Shown: positions 48,580-56,590, counted from the first letter of the stretch. The stretch is DNA of 64,000 nucleotides from an uncultured Flavobacteriales bacterium (GCA_943788725.1 CALSRJ010000004.1:141176-205175); one strand, 5' to 3'. Numbers and translations: made by a program. The notes: a model not told the origin generated them from the letters alone.

Positions 48580-49686
48580 ATGGCGAAGCGAGGAAACCCC
48601 ATACGGCAATTGATTTCACCCAGCAAGATTTTCATTCCGATTGGCATCGGGTTGGCGATCGTTGCGTTCTTTTTGATCCGCGACTACAACGCCCAGAAGG
48701 AAGCTTTGAGCATGATCCAATGGAGCTGGAAGTCTACCATGTGGTTTGGCGTAGCATTGATCATGGTTGCGCTGAGAGATGTGGGTTACATGATCCGCAT
48801 TCGCATCTTGACCGACAACCATTTAAACTGGCGCCAAGCCTTTGATGTCATCATGCTGTGGGAGTTTGCATCGTCCATCACTCCAAGTGTAGTGGGCGGA
48901 TCGAGTGTGGCTATTTTCATCGTAAACCGTGAAAATATTCCGTTGGGTAAAAGCACCGCCGTGGTGATGATTACGGCCTTTCTCGATGAATTGTTCTACG
49001 TGTTGATGGTGCCCTTATTGTTGCTCATTGTCGGTTGGACGGAGCTCTTCCCTGTGGCCTTGCAAAAAGAATTTTTCGGAGTCACCTTGGGGGCCCGAGA
49101 AATCTTTGTGGTGGGGTATGTGTTTATTCTCATCTTAATCACGCTGATCTGGCTCGGTATATTTCGTTTTCCATCGGCGGCCAAGCGATTGATCGTGAGC
49201 GTATTCACCCATCCCTTTCTAAAGAAATGGAGAAGGGGTGCTATAGATACCGGCAATGATCTGATCACCACGAGTTTCGAACTCAGATCCAAACCCTTTG
49301 ACTTTTGGATCAAGGCCTTCGTGGCTACGTTTCTGTCGTGGACCGCGCGTTTCTGGGTGGTGAACTTCTTGATCTTGTCTTTCACCCTTGCGGATTTGTC
49401 GCTCCTTGATCACTTCATGATTTATGCGCGCCAATTGGTGATGTGGGTCATTTTGCTCATTTCACCTACACCCGGCGGAAGTGGTGTGGCGGAAGTGGCT
49501 TTTTCAGGTTTTCTGCAGGAGTTCATTGCGCCTGCAGGACTCGCCATTTCCATTGGTGTTGTTTGGCGCATCATCTCTTATTACCCATACCTAGTATTGG
49601 GCGCCATCATTTTGCCCAGATGGATTCAACGGGTATACTTAGGTCGGAAATTGATCAAGTTTAAGTCGCCGGAAGAGCAGGGTTAG
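48580..49686 (+). CDS. YbhN/LPG-synthase-like membrane protein (UPF0104 family)
   Basis: From ATG 48580 this is about 368 residues with eight or so membrane helices. The stretches GGSSVAIFIVNRENIPLGKS and SPTPGGSGVAEVAFSGFLQE are hallmarks of the lysylphosphatidylglycerol-synthase transmembrane family, which moves or modifies lipids across the inner membrane. The catalytic GNAT-like domain of MprF is absent, so it is the membrane part only. The substrate is unknown. It converges on a small hypothetical gene with 4-nt overlap. Confidence 0.8.
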   Translation: MAKRGNPIRQLISPSKIFIPIGIGLAIVAFFLIRDYNAQKEALSMIQWSWKSTMWFGVALIMVALRDVGYMIRIRILTDNHLNWRQAFDVIMLWEFASSITPSVVGGSSVAIFIVNRENIPLGKSTAVVMITAFLDELFYVLMVPLLLLIVGWTELFPVALQKEFFGVTLGAREIFVVGYVFILILITLIWLGIFRFPSAAKRLIVSVFTHPFLKKWRRGAIDTGNDLITTSFELRSKPFDFWIKAFVATFLSWTARFWVVNFLILSFTLADLSLLDHFMIYARQLVMWVILLISPTPGGSGVAEVAFSGFLQEFIAPAGLAISIGVVWRIISYYPYLVLGAIILPRWIQRVYLGRKLIKFKSPEEQG

Positions 49687-50066
49687 GGCATGCGCATGTA
49701 GGTGACAATCATGGTTGCTTTGTTCCCCTCTCCTAAGCCTCGCCAAGAGAGTTTATCGCCATCAAAGTGTACAAGCCACTTGCTTTCGTTGTCGCCTGAA
49801 TTGCTTTTGAGTGCTAAAGTGTGTGATGCGTCATCGTAGGTCCATTGTCCTGCATCCCTCCCGAAGGGCCTTCCATCGCTTTTAAAGGACCCGTTAGACT
49901 GAAATTCTATCCATCGTTCATTATGCGGGTCTTGTTGCGCCGTTACATCCTCTCCCACGTCTGCTGCAGACTCCATCGCCCATTCTCCGATAAGGTCTTC
50001 GTTTGTTTGGGCTTGGCCATTGAGGCTAACCAGAGCAATAAATAGAAAGATAATAGCGCTTTTCAT
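49683..50066 (-). CDS. Hypothetical secreted lipocalin-like protein
   Basis: This 127-residue protein has a signal peptide (MKSAIIFLFIALVSLNGQAQ) and the sequence LIGEWAME at the mature N-terminus. Aromatic-rich beta strands (RWIEFQSNG, GQWTYDD) then resemble the lipocalin-like proteins common in Bacteroidota. The ligand is unknown. Confidence 0.65.
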   Translation of the reverse strand: MKSAIIFLFIALVSLNGQAQTNEDLIGEWAMESAADVGEDVTAQQDPHNERWIEFQSNGSFKSDGRPFGRDAGQWTYDDASHTLALKSNSGDNESKWLVHFDGDKLSWRGLGEGNKATMIVTYMRMP

Positions 50067-50141
50067 ATGGATTGGATTTGGAGCTCAATTTACGGCAAGT
50101 TCTTGAATCTGTGATCAAGCGAGGCATAAGTTCCTCTGCCA

Positions 50142-50579
50142 TCATTCATATCCTATGGCAGGAGTAAGCGGTGCACGACCCCGCACGAAAGTCCCTTTCC
50201 CCGTAGCAAGTACCTTTCCGTCTTTGTTCCACAGAATGGCCCTTCCTTGGAATTCGTCTTCGCTTTTCTATTCTATGCGACCCTCACATCGAATCACCCC
50301 ATCCACAAAGGGCCGTTTCAGGTCAACCTCAAAGTGGATGGTCAAGACAAAGACATCCTCCACGAGCGAGGCTACGGCGAAATAGGCAGCGTCATCCAAC
50401 ATCTTGAAGTACACAGATCCGTGCATGGCATTGGCGGCGTGATGGAATGTGTTGGAAATCGGAACCTCGATCACGGCCTTGCCTTTTTCAATTTGGATCG
50501 AAGTGCCTTTGTACACTTCTCGGTTGATGTTGGCGCCCAAATACATGCGTTCGAGTCGCCTGAAATGTTCGACGCTCAT
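50142..50579 (-). pseudogene. Hotdog-fold thioesterase (PaaI-like) interrupted by an in-frame TAG
   Basis: ATG 50579 starts MSVEHFRRLERMYLGANI and the hotdog core (NAMHGSVYFKMLDDAAYFAV, with the active-site region; HFEVDLKRPF). TAG at 50268-50270 interrupts the last strands, and the same frame continues KSEDEFQGRAILWNKDGKVL and ATGKGTFV, the normal C-terminal strands of the fold, to TGA at 50142. One base change would restore a 144-residue enzyme. The truncated form would lack the central beta-sheet strand that closes the fold. The adjacent cystathionine gene is divergent. Confidence 0.8.
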
Positions 50580-50649
50580 AGGTCCCTGTCTTTTCGATTT
50601 ACCGTATCCATTGTTTAGAAATGCACATAATGGTGCTCCCCTCAAAACA

Positions 50650-50679
50650 TTGGTAATCTAGGTTAAGAATATACTTTCG
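50650..50679 (+). promoter_or_regulatory. Candidate promoter of the cystathionine gene
   Basis: TTG (50650-50652), 19 nt, then TACTTTCG (50672-50679), one mismatch from TAnnTTTG. The predicted transcript start would fall at or within a few nt of the ATG at 50685, implying a leaderless or near-leaderless mRNA. Confidence 0.5.
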
Positions 50680-50684
50680 CACCT

Positions 50685-51836
50685 ATGAAGAAAGGAATGA
50701 AATTCGGCACGAAAGCTATTCACGCAGGCCTAGAGCCAGACCCTGCCACTGGGGCAATCATGACCCCGATTTACCAAACATCGACGTATGCCCAGCCGCG
50801 CCCCGGAGTGCACAAAGGCTATGAATATAGTAGGACCCTTAACCCTACCAGAGATGCGCTTGAAAAGAACCTAGCTGCGCTGGAAAACGCCACGTATGGA
50901 CTTGCTTTTGGAAGCGGACTGGCGGCCATCGATGCTTGCCTTAGACTTTTGGATCCAGGAGATGAAGTGATCAGTACGAACGATCTTTACGGAGGAACGT
51001 ATCGACTCTTCACCAAAGTGCACGAACGCTACGGGTTGAAATTTCACTTTACCGGAATGCAATCGGCAGACGACATCAAGGGACTCATCAACGAGAACAC
51101 CAAGATGATTTGGGTAGAGACGCCAACCAATCCAACAATGAACATCATCGACATTGAGGCCTTTGCCAAGGTGGCGAAAGAGCACGGATTGATTTTGGTT
51201 GCAGACAACACATTTGCTTCTCCATACCTGCAGAACCCATTGGACCTAGGTGCAGATATTGTAATGCACAGCGTGACAAAGTACATTGGAGGCCACAGCG
51301 ACGTGGTCATGGGTTTCCTCGCCCTCAATGACGACAAGATGCGGGAGGATCTAGGGTTTATTCAAAATTCAGTGGGGGCAGTTCCTGGCCCTATGGACAG
51401 CTTCCTCGTATTGCGTGGTATCAAGACCCTGCATTTGCGGATGGAGCGGCATTGTCAAAACGGAGCGGCCGTAGCCAAGTGGCTGCGACAACATCCAAAA
51501 GTGGACAAGGTATACTGGCCAGGATTTGAATCGCACATTAACCACGATGTTGCCAAACGACAAATGCGAGATTTTGGAGGCATGATCAGCTTTACCATGA
51601 AAGGCGATAACATGGAGGATGCTTTTGATGCCGTATCAAAAATGGAGGTGTTTACCCTCGCGGAGTCCCTTGGAGGCGTCGAGTCATTGGCTGGCCACCC
51701 TGCAAGCATGACCCACGCGGCGATTCCTAAACCAGAAAGAATGAAGATCGGCATCACGGATTCGCTGATCCGACTGAGTGTTGGGGTGGAAGACATCGAT
51801 GACCTTATCAGCGACTTGGAACAGGCACTTTCCTGA
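50685..51836 (+). CDS. Cystathionine gamma-synthase/lyase (PLP enzyme)
   Basis: This 383-residue enzyme of the Cys/Met metabolism PLP family has MTPIYQTSTYAQ, YSRTLNPTRDALE, the cofactor lysine in MHSVTKYIGGHSDVVMG (near residue 200), and the C-terminal SLGGVESLAGHPASMTHA. It makes or cleaves cystathionine in trans-sulfuration. The two activities cannot be told apart from sequence; lyase or synthase are equally likely. It is followed 10 nt later by a UbiA prenyltransferase. Confidence 0.9.
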   Translation: MKKGMKFGTKAIHAGLEPDPATGAIMTPIYQTSTYAQPRPGVHKGYEYSRTLNPTRDALEKNLAALENATYGLAFGSGLAAIDACLRLLDPGDEVISTNDLYGGTYRLFTKVHERYGLKFHFTGMQSADDIKGLINENTKMIWVETPTNPTMNIIDIEAFAKVAKEHGLILVADNTFASPYLQNPLDLGADIVMHSVTKYIGGHSDVVMGFLALNDDKMREDLGFIQNSVGAVPGPMDSFLVLRGIKTLHLRMERHCQNGAAVAKWLRQHPKVDKVYWPGFESHINHDVAKRQMRDFGGMISFTMKGDNMEDAFDAVSKMEVFTLAESLGGVESLAGHPASMTHAAIPKPERMKIGITDSLIRLSVGVEDIDDLISDLEQALS

Positions 51837-51845
51837 TAGCTAAGG

Positions 51846-52793
51846 ATGTCGGTAGAAAGGCCATACCTCATTGACCTTTTGAGGTTCTTGCGATGGCCTA
51901 ACCTGTTGTTGATTACCCTTTTTCTGCTGCTTTTTGATCAAGTAGTGTTGGGTGTGCTGCGCAATGCCTTGGACGTTGGTGCGGCCCTCGATGGTTTTAC
52001 AAGGGTCCTTCTCATCCTCGACGTATTGATCGTGACTGTAGTCGGCTATTGGATGAACGACTTGAGCGATGTGGATGCAGATAGCATCAATCGTCCAACG
52101 CGCTTTCTAGTGTTGAGGCCCAATGCAGTCGGCCAGGTTCGCGCCTGGACGTTGGTCTTGTCTGTAATGGGTTTGAGCCTAACCATTTTGTTGGCATACC
52201 TGCTCAACCGTCTTGAATGGGTTTGGCTGTACCCTTCAGCGCTCTTTGGGCTGTACCTGTACGCCCGGCGAGGAAAGGGTTGGGGCATTTGGGGTAACGC
52301 TTTTGTGAGCTTCATGATAGCTGTGCTTCCTTTGCTTTGGGTGATTGCAGAGTCTGAAATGATCAATACACTCCATGCAGCTGATCCGCATTTGTTTAAG
52401 GATGCCTTGCAAATGTTCGCGGGTTATGCGGGTTTGATGTTTCTCAGCAACATGGCGCGTGAACTGGCAAAAGATGTGCAAGACCTGGCCGGGGATCGTG
52501 CAATGAGTGGAAAGACCTTGCCACTAAAGAAGGGCTTGGGCGTGGCTAACATGGTGATGATCATCTACGTATTGATGATTGCGTGTGCGCAAACTGCGTT
52601 GGTGGCAATGCTTCCTCGCTCCTTGGTCTTATCTGTATTTTCCGTGATTATTTTCGCGATGTTACTTGTGATCGTTCGGTGGATGCAGCGTATGGGAATA
52701 GAAAAGGCAGCGGTGCGTGTGAGCAATGGGCTGAAGTGGCTCATGCTGATCGGGTTATTACAGCTGTTTTTTTTGCCTCCAACATTGCTCTAA
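51846..52793 (+). CDS. UbiA-family membrane prenyltransferase
   Basis: This 315-residue protein has eight or so membrane helices and both aspartate motifs of the family: NDLSDVDADSINRP (near residue 77) and ARELAKDVQDLAGDRA (near 205). These bind the pyrophosphate of an isoprenoid donor through magnesium. It could serve menaquinone, haem or ether-lipid-like synthesis; the acceptor is not readable. It is co-directional with, and 10 nt after, the cystathionine gene. Confidence 0.85.
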   Translation: MSVERPYLIDLLRFLRWPNLLLITLFLLLFDQVVLGVLRNALDVGAALDGFTRVLLILDVLIVTVVGYWMNDLSDVDADSINRPTRFLVLRPNAVGQVRAWTLVLSVMGLSLTILLAYLLNRLEWVWLYPSALFGLYLYARRGKGWGIWGNAFVSFMIAVLPLLWVIAESEMINTLHAADPHLFKDALQMFAGYAGLMFLSNMARELAKDVQDLAGDRAMSGKTLPLKKGLGVANMVMIIYVLMIACAQTALVAMLPRSLVLSVFSVIIFAMLLVIVRWMQRMGIEKAAVRVSNGLKWLMLIGLLQLFFLPPTLL

Positions 52794-52839
52794 CCACAAC
52801 TCAGTATTTTCTATTAATTTTCCGCCCAATTTCTACCCC

Positions 52840-53391
52840 ATGAAAAGAACATTCCTACTCGCCTTGGCGGCAATCGCCCTATGCATGCAGTCTTGTGGAT
52901 CTGGATCCGAAGGAGATACGGATGCAGTGGATAGCACTGCCCAAGCATTACCAGCTGTTTTGGCCCGAGGTACCGTTGAACTTGACCTCTCTGAACAATT
53001 CATGCCCTTTGCCTTGCTCGTTCCGGATTCCAATCGCGGAGCTGCTGAAGTAGAGGAGACGGGCTATGGTGAAACCATTATCCGAGTCGGAACGGTATAC
53101 AATATGCTGATCGCCGAAGGCGGAGACATGGCCACGAAGAAAGCCGAAGTTGCAGATGACCTGATGTTCACCAACACGATTGTGGAAGAAGGAGAAGGTT
53201 TTATCATTTACAAGTCTGTGATTGAAGGTTCACCCTTGGACCCTGAGTACCATTTTTATGCGGTTAAGGACGTGAATGGCATGACTTATGAGTTCAAAGA
53301 CAACAAGGATGAAGGCCCATTTGCGGAATCAATTGTGCGCTTCATGATGGAAAGTGTGAATCATATTGTCCCAAATAGTCCTGCATCTTGA
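52840..53391 (+). CDS. Hypothetical lipoprotein
   Basis: This 183-residue protein has a lipobox signal (LALAAIALCMQSCGSGS; Cys near 19) followed by a Ser/Asp-rich linker and a soluble domain. It is conserved-looking (EGFIIYKSVIEGSPLDPEYH, VKDVNGMTYEFKDN) but unknown to me. It is 46 nt after ubiA and could share its transcript. Confidence 0.65.
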   Translation: MKRTFLLALAAIALCMQSCGSGSEGDTDAVDSTAQALPAVLARGTVELDLSEQFMPFALLVPDSNRGAAEVEETGYGETIIRVGTVYNMLIAEGGDMATKKAEVADDLMFTNTIVEEGEGFIIYKSVIEGSPLDPEYHFYAVKDVNGMTYEFKDNKDEGPFAESIVRFMMESVNHIVPNSPAS

Positions 53392-53469
53392 TGTTAGATT
53401 AAATGGAATGCTAAATTTGTGCAACTAATGAACCTGTTTCTTAACCAATCAACCGAAAGAAGACCCTTG

Positions 53470-54261
53470 ATGAGACTGTTGCTAGCGTTGCTTCTTATCC
53501 TAAGTTCGGGCCTGTCGTTTGCAGGCAACATTGTGCTGGAAGGCAATTACCAAGGAAAGAATTTGTATGTAAGGAATCCTTTCGAAGGTTCATCTGTCGG
53601 TTTCTGTACGTATGAAGTCACAGTGAACGGAAGTGTTGCTACCGATGAATGGAACTCCAGTGCCTTTGAAGTGGATCTTTCTGTGCACAACCTAGAGCCG
53701 GGAGACCGTATTGTTGTTGTGATTAAGCATAAAGATGATTGTGCTCCTAAAGTGCTGAACCCTGAAGTGCTGAACCCTCAAAGTACATTTGAAACAGAAA
53801 GCATTGCCGTCACCAACGACGGAATCTTAAAGTGGTCAACGACCAACGAAGCAGGCGTGTTGACGTACATTGTAGAGCAATACCGTTGGAATAAGTGGGT
53901 ATATGTTGGCGAGGTTGAAGGAGCCGGCCGAACCGGAACCGTAAATAACTACAGTTTTAAGATTACGGCGCATTCCAATGAGAATAAATTTCGCGTCAAG
54001 CAAGTGGACTACACGGCTGTCCCTCGGTACTCACCAACGGCAACTTACCAGTCTGACATGGCTTTAGTGGATTTCAATCCTAAGAAAGGCGTTGAAGACA
54101 AGATTACCTTCACGGCGGAGACCATGTACGAAGTATTCGATATTCATGGAAACATTGTGAAGAAGGGTTTCTCAGGTAACATTGACGCTTCTAATTTGAA
54201 GAAAGGACTTTACTACCTCAACTATGATAACTCCACCAGTGAGTTCATGAAGAAGAAGTAA
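53470..54261 (+). CDS. Secreted protein with T9SS-like C-terminal domain
   Basis: ATG 53470 starts a signal peptide (MRLLLALLLILSSGLSFAG); an in-frame GTG at 53419 would bury it. About 240 residues of predicted beta-sandwich follow, ending in YEVFDIHGNIVKKGF and GLYYLNYDNSTSEFMKKK, a short type A T9SS sorting domain. An in-frame 15-bp tandem repeat (53750-53779) duplicates KVLNP/EVLNP. Function unknown; a structural or adhesive role is a guess. Confidence 0.65.
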   Translation: MRLLLALLLILSSGLSFAGNIVLEGNYQGKNLYVRNPFEGSSVGFCTYEVTVNGSVATDEWNSSAFEVDLSVHNLEPGDRIVVVIKHKDDCAPKVLNPEVLNPQSTFETESIAVTNDGILKWSTTNEAGVLTYIVEQYRWNKWVYVGEVEGAGRTGTVNNYSFKITAHSNENKFRVKQVDYTAVPRYSPTATYQSDMALVDFNPKKGVEDKITFTAETMYEVFDIHGNIVKKGFSGNIDASNLKKGLYYLNYDNSTSEFMKKK

Positions 54262-54286
54262 GACATTGACCTAAGTTTTCTTTTTT

Positions 54287-54310
54287 CCCCTCCTTTGTGA
54301 GGGGTTTTTT
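54287..54310 (+). terminator. Rho-independent terminator
   Basis: CCCCTC (54287-54292) and GAGGGG (54299-54304) form a stem with a 6-nt loop followed by six T. It ends the gene for the T9SS-like secreted protein. Confidence 0.9.
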
Positions 54311-54321
54311 ATTTCCGGATC

Positions 54322-54723
54322 ATGAGAAAGATTGAACACATAGGCATTGCAGTGGCTGATATTGCAACGGCGAACGAAACGTACACCAAACTCTTCAACG
54401 CCCCACCCTATAAGATGGAAGTGGTAGAAAGCGAAGGCGTGAGTACTTCCTTCTTCATGATAGGAGATTCTAAGATCGAGTTGCTTCAAGCAACGAATGA
54501 AGACAGTGCGATTGCCAAGTACATCTCAAAACGAGGCGAGGGCATTCACCACATTGCCTATGACGTTGTCGACATTCATGCCGAGCGAGAAAGATTGATC
54601 GGTGAGGGCTTTCAAGCCATCGGTGAGGTCAAACAAGGCGCCGACAATAAGTGGGTGTGCTTCTTTCACCCCAAAAGCGCCAACGGCGTGCTGGTAGAAC
54701 TATGCCAAGAACGCAGCGAATAG
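54322..54723 (+). CDS. mce: Methylmalonyl-CoA epimerase
   Basis: This 133-residue VOC-fold protein has HIGIAVADI at the N-terminus, the metal ligands in IELLQAT and GIHHIAYDVVD, and VCFFHPKSANGVLVELCQ at the end, all typical of the family. It converts (S)- to (R)-methylmalonyl-CoA in the propionate pathway, downstream of the carboxylase encoded at 35.9 kb. It follows a strong terminator, so it has its own promoter. Its 3' end overlaps the converging HAD gene by 24 nt. Confidence 0.9.
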   Translation: MRKIEHIGIAVADIATANETYTKLFNAPPYKMEVVESEGVSTSFFMIGDSKIELLQATNEDSAIAKYISKRGEGIHHIAYDVVDIHAERERLIGEGFQAIGEVKQGADNKWVCFFHPKSANGVLVELCQERSE

Positions 54724-55335
54724 GTCTTCTAATCGCTCTGGCTCCACTAAGTGGTAGCCTTGAATCCCAAGTTTCTTAGCGCCTTCAACGTGTTGGGGAG
54801 AATCATCGACAAACAAAACGTGCTTTGCCTCTAGGTCGTTCTCTTGCAAGATGATCTCAAAGGCCTCCGCATCTGGTTTCCGCATGCCGATTTCATTCGA
54901 CAAATACGCTTTTTGGAATAGTGGCTTGATATCCGTCCTGCCGGTTTGTGATTGAAATGTTTGGTTGAAGGCTTCGTAATGGATCTCGTTCGTATTGCTC
55001 AGCAAGAACGTGGGCCACCGACGCGCGATTTGCTCGATGGTGTCAATGCGACCTTCAGGAAAGTCTAAAAGAAGCGCATTCCAAGCATGGATGATTTGAT
55101 CTGCTGTTACCTCTGGGACGTGTTCTTGAATGGCAGTGATGAACTCAAATTGGCTGATACGTCCTGTTTCGAGCTTGTCAAACAGTCCAGACTGCTGCAA
55201 TTTAGAATACTGTTCCTCAAAGGATTTGAACCCCAGGGCGTGAAAGGCATCAATGGTCAATTGGTAGTCTATGTTGAGGATAACCCCTCCAAGATCAAGG
55301 ATTACAGCACGGACATTCTTCCAGTTGATTTGCAT
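54700..55335 (-). CDS. HAD-superfamily hydrolase
   Basis: From ATG 55335 this is 211 residues with motif I AVILDLGGVILNID, motif II LLSNTNEIH, motif III lysine in GMRKPDAEAFEII and motif IV VLFVDDSPQHVEGAKKLG. The DLGGV form of motif I places it in the epoxide-hydrolase-like or FMN-phosphatase branch. The substrate is unknown. It is a single gene ending 90 nt before the tRNA. Confidence 0.85.
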   Translation of the reverse strand: MQINWKNVRAVILDLGGVILNIDYQLTIDAFHALGFKSFEEQYSKLQQSGLFDKLETGRISQFEFITAIQEHVPEVTADQIIHAWNALLLDFPEGRIDTIEQIARRWPTFLLSNTNEIHYEAFNQTFQSQTGRTDIKPLFQKAYLSNEIGMRKPDAEAFEIILQENDLEAKHVLFVDDSPQHVEGAKKLGIQGYHLVEPERLEDLFAAFLA

Positions 55336-55424
55336 GCCCGAAAGGTACAATCTACGTATTGTTCGGATGCTTACTTTTGGCCGCGGAATTGAACATAGAT
55401 GGATGGGAAACCTGAAGTCACTTT

Positions 55425-55498
55425 GGTCCTATAGCTCAGTTGGTTAGAGCACCTGACTCATAATCAGGTGGTCCCTGGTTCGAGCCCAGCTGGGACCA
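55425..55498 (+). tRNA. tRNA with anticodon CAT (Met, or Ile2 if lysidine-modified)
   Basis: This folds as a standard 74-nt tRNA. The acceptor stem is GGTCCTA/TGGGACC, the D arm GCTC...GAGC, the anticodon stem CCTGA/TCAGG with loop CTCATAA (anticodon 55459-55461), and the T arm CCTGG-TTCGAGC-CCAGC. The discriminator is A and no CCA is encoded. The base of the T stem is a C:C mismatch. The CAT anticodon fits elongator tRNA-Met or tRNA-Ile2; the sequence alone does not settle it. It sits at the left edge of the AT-rich island. Confidence 0.92.
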
Positions 55499-55500
55499 CG

Positions 55501-55539
55501 AAAAAACCCTCATCGTTTTGATAGCGTTGGGGGTTTTTT
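55501..55539 (+). terminator. Terminator after the tRNA
   Basis: AAAAAACCC (55501-55509) and GGGTTTTTT (55531-55539) form a 9-bp stem around a 21-nt loop ending in a T-run, immediately after the tRNA 3' end. The A-run on the other side makes it potentially bidirectional. Confidence 0.8.
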
Positions 55540-55596
55540 ATTATGAGCCAGAGGTCGTCTTAATTTTGTTGCAAGTGTTGGTACGACTCGGTTTCA

Positions 55597-55617
55597 TGAT
55601 TGTTTTTTAAACAATCA
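55597..55617. repeat. Short inverted repeat at the island edge
   Basis: TGATTGTTT (55597-55605) and AAACAATCA (55609-55617) are exact 9-nt reverse complements with a TTT spacer. It lies in the 270-nt non-coding stretch between the tRNA and the first island gene. Nothing else in that stretch looks genic apart from the 11-bp repeats. Confidence 0.55.
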
Positions 55618-55716
55618 ATCACCTTAATGCTCAACCAACTTTCGCTAAAAAAGAACCCAAAATTGTTCTGTATGCTCAAAGCATTAAACTAGTGTAAAGG
55701 AACAAAAAATATCCTT

Positions 55717-55749
55717 TCAGACAGTTTTCAGACAGTTATGAGACAGTTA
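55717..55749. repeat. Three 11-bp tandem direct repeats (iterons)
   Basis: Three copies of T(C/G)AGACAGTT(T/A) lie head to tail at exactly 11-bp spacing, about one helical turn, so a protein would meet the same face each time. They lie 20 nt after the stop of the small DNA-binding gene (minus strand) and 220 nt from the tRNA end. Binding sites for an integrase, excisionase or replication protein are the obvious possibilities. Confidence 0.7.
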
Positions 55750-55769
55750 ATTTACCCTCAATGACGATG

Positions 55770-56285
55770 TCAATTTGATGTATTATTCCTAAATATTTCA
55801 GCCCGATGCTTATGTACTATCTGTCTAGATAATTGAAGTACTTCTGCAATTTGAGCATTAGAATGATCAGGTAGTTTTTGAATAGTTCTTTTGATTTTAT
55901 CCTTCGTTTTCAGCTTAGGGTTATTCCTGATTTTCATTACAGATTCAAGCTTATTAAGAAGACTAACTACATCATTGTAGTGCTTTATATCTGCATTATC
56001 CTGCCGATGTCTGAGTTCTTTCTTGTACTGTCCTACTGTATAATTCCAGCAGTGTAGAAGCCTGGTATATTTATCAAATCCTTCTACTACCTGTGGTTCC
56101 CATTTCTTACCATGCACACAATGGTCCCAAACAAATTGATCACCAACTAGCCTGACACGATGGTTTACCATACGAGATAGAGTATATAACTCCTGATCGG
56201 TCCAACTAGTCCTTATTTGACATGTGTTTTTCTTCTTCTTTTTTCGTGCCTTTTCTTGTTTTATCATAATGAAATACGTTTCCAT
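55770..56285 (-). CDS. Small basic protein with C-terminal helix-turn-helix
   Basis: This 171-residue protein is unknown to me. It starts with a run of Lys/Arg (QEKARKKKKKNTC), has a central region rich in Trp and His, and ends with a likely helix-turn-helix (PDHSNAQIAEVLQLSRQIVH, then KHRAEIF) preceded by a basic stretch. ATG 56267 (MIKQEK) is an alternative start. It is the first island gene, between the 11-bp iterons on its 3' side and a perfect 14-bp palindrome on its 5' side, so it may regulate the island or bind the iterons. Confidence 0.55.
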   Translation of the reverse strand: METYFIMIKQEKARKKKKKNTCQIRTSWTDQELYTLSRMVNHRVRLVGDQFVWDHCVHGKKWEPQVVEGFDKYTRLLHCWNYTVGQYKKELRHRQDNADIKHYNDVVSLLNKLESVMKIRNNPKLKTKDKIKRTIQKLPDHSNAQIAEVLQLSRQIVHKHRAEIFRNNTSN

Positions 56286-56380
56286 TATTAATTACCTGGT
56301 TTACAAGAAAATTAATGAAGTGTAAACGAAACTATAACTAATACATTGATTATCAATTAAATAAAAATATTTTACATGTA

Positions 56381-56394
56381 GGGTATATATACCC
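56381..56394. promoter_or_regulatory. Perfect 14-bp palindrome
   Basis: GGGTATATATACCC is self-complementary and lies 96 nt upstream of the small DNA-binding gene (minus strand). Its place upstream of a helix-turn-helix gene suits an operator. Confidence 0.5.
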
Positions 56395-56486
56395 CCATAT
56401 TCCTTGAAATAGAGAACTGAATTATCATGCATCGACATGCTTAAGATGATACTATGATTTAATATTTTCTTTCAGAAAAGAAAACC

Positions 56487-56569
56487 GATTTACAATCAAT
56501 TACTCCCTACACCAGTGCATAGTATCGTCAAATAGGTTTCAGGTTTTTATTGATTTTCAATCAATTACT
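56487..56569. repeat. 18-bp direct repeat pair
   Basis: GATTTACAATCAATTACT (56487-56504) and GATTTTCAATCAATTACT (56552-56569) differ at one position and start 65 bp apart. A weaker third copy (TGATTATCAATTAA) is near 56347. These may be protein-binding sites. Confidence 0.55.
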
Positions 56570-56590
56570 GAGGTTTTTTATAGCAACCTC

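Noticed and set aside
41226..50270. Recoding of TAG as a sense codon.
   Set aside because: Many intact genes here end at TAG with no homology beyond (GT2 at 1260, the SprB protein at 2116, radA at 34646, trkA at 42299, the flippase at 49686), so TAG works as a stop.
54275..54321. Small gene between the secreted protein and the epimerase.
   Set aside because: The stretch is fully taken up by a terminator and a short leader.
55717..55749. CRISPR-like array.
   Set aside because: The repeats are 11 bp, head to tail without spacers, so they are iterons, not a CRISPR array.
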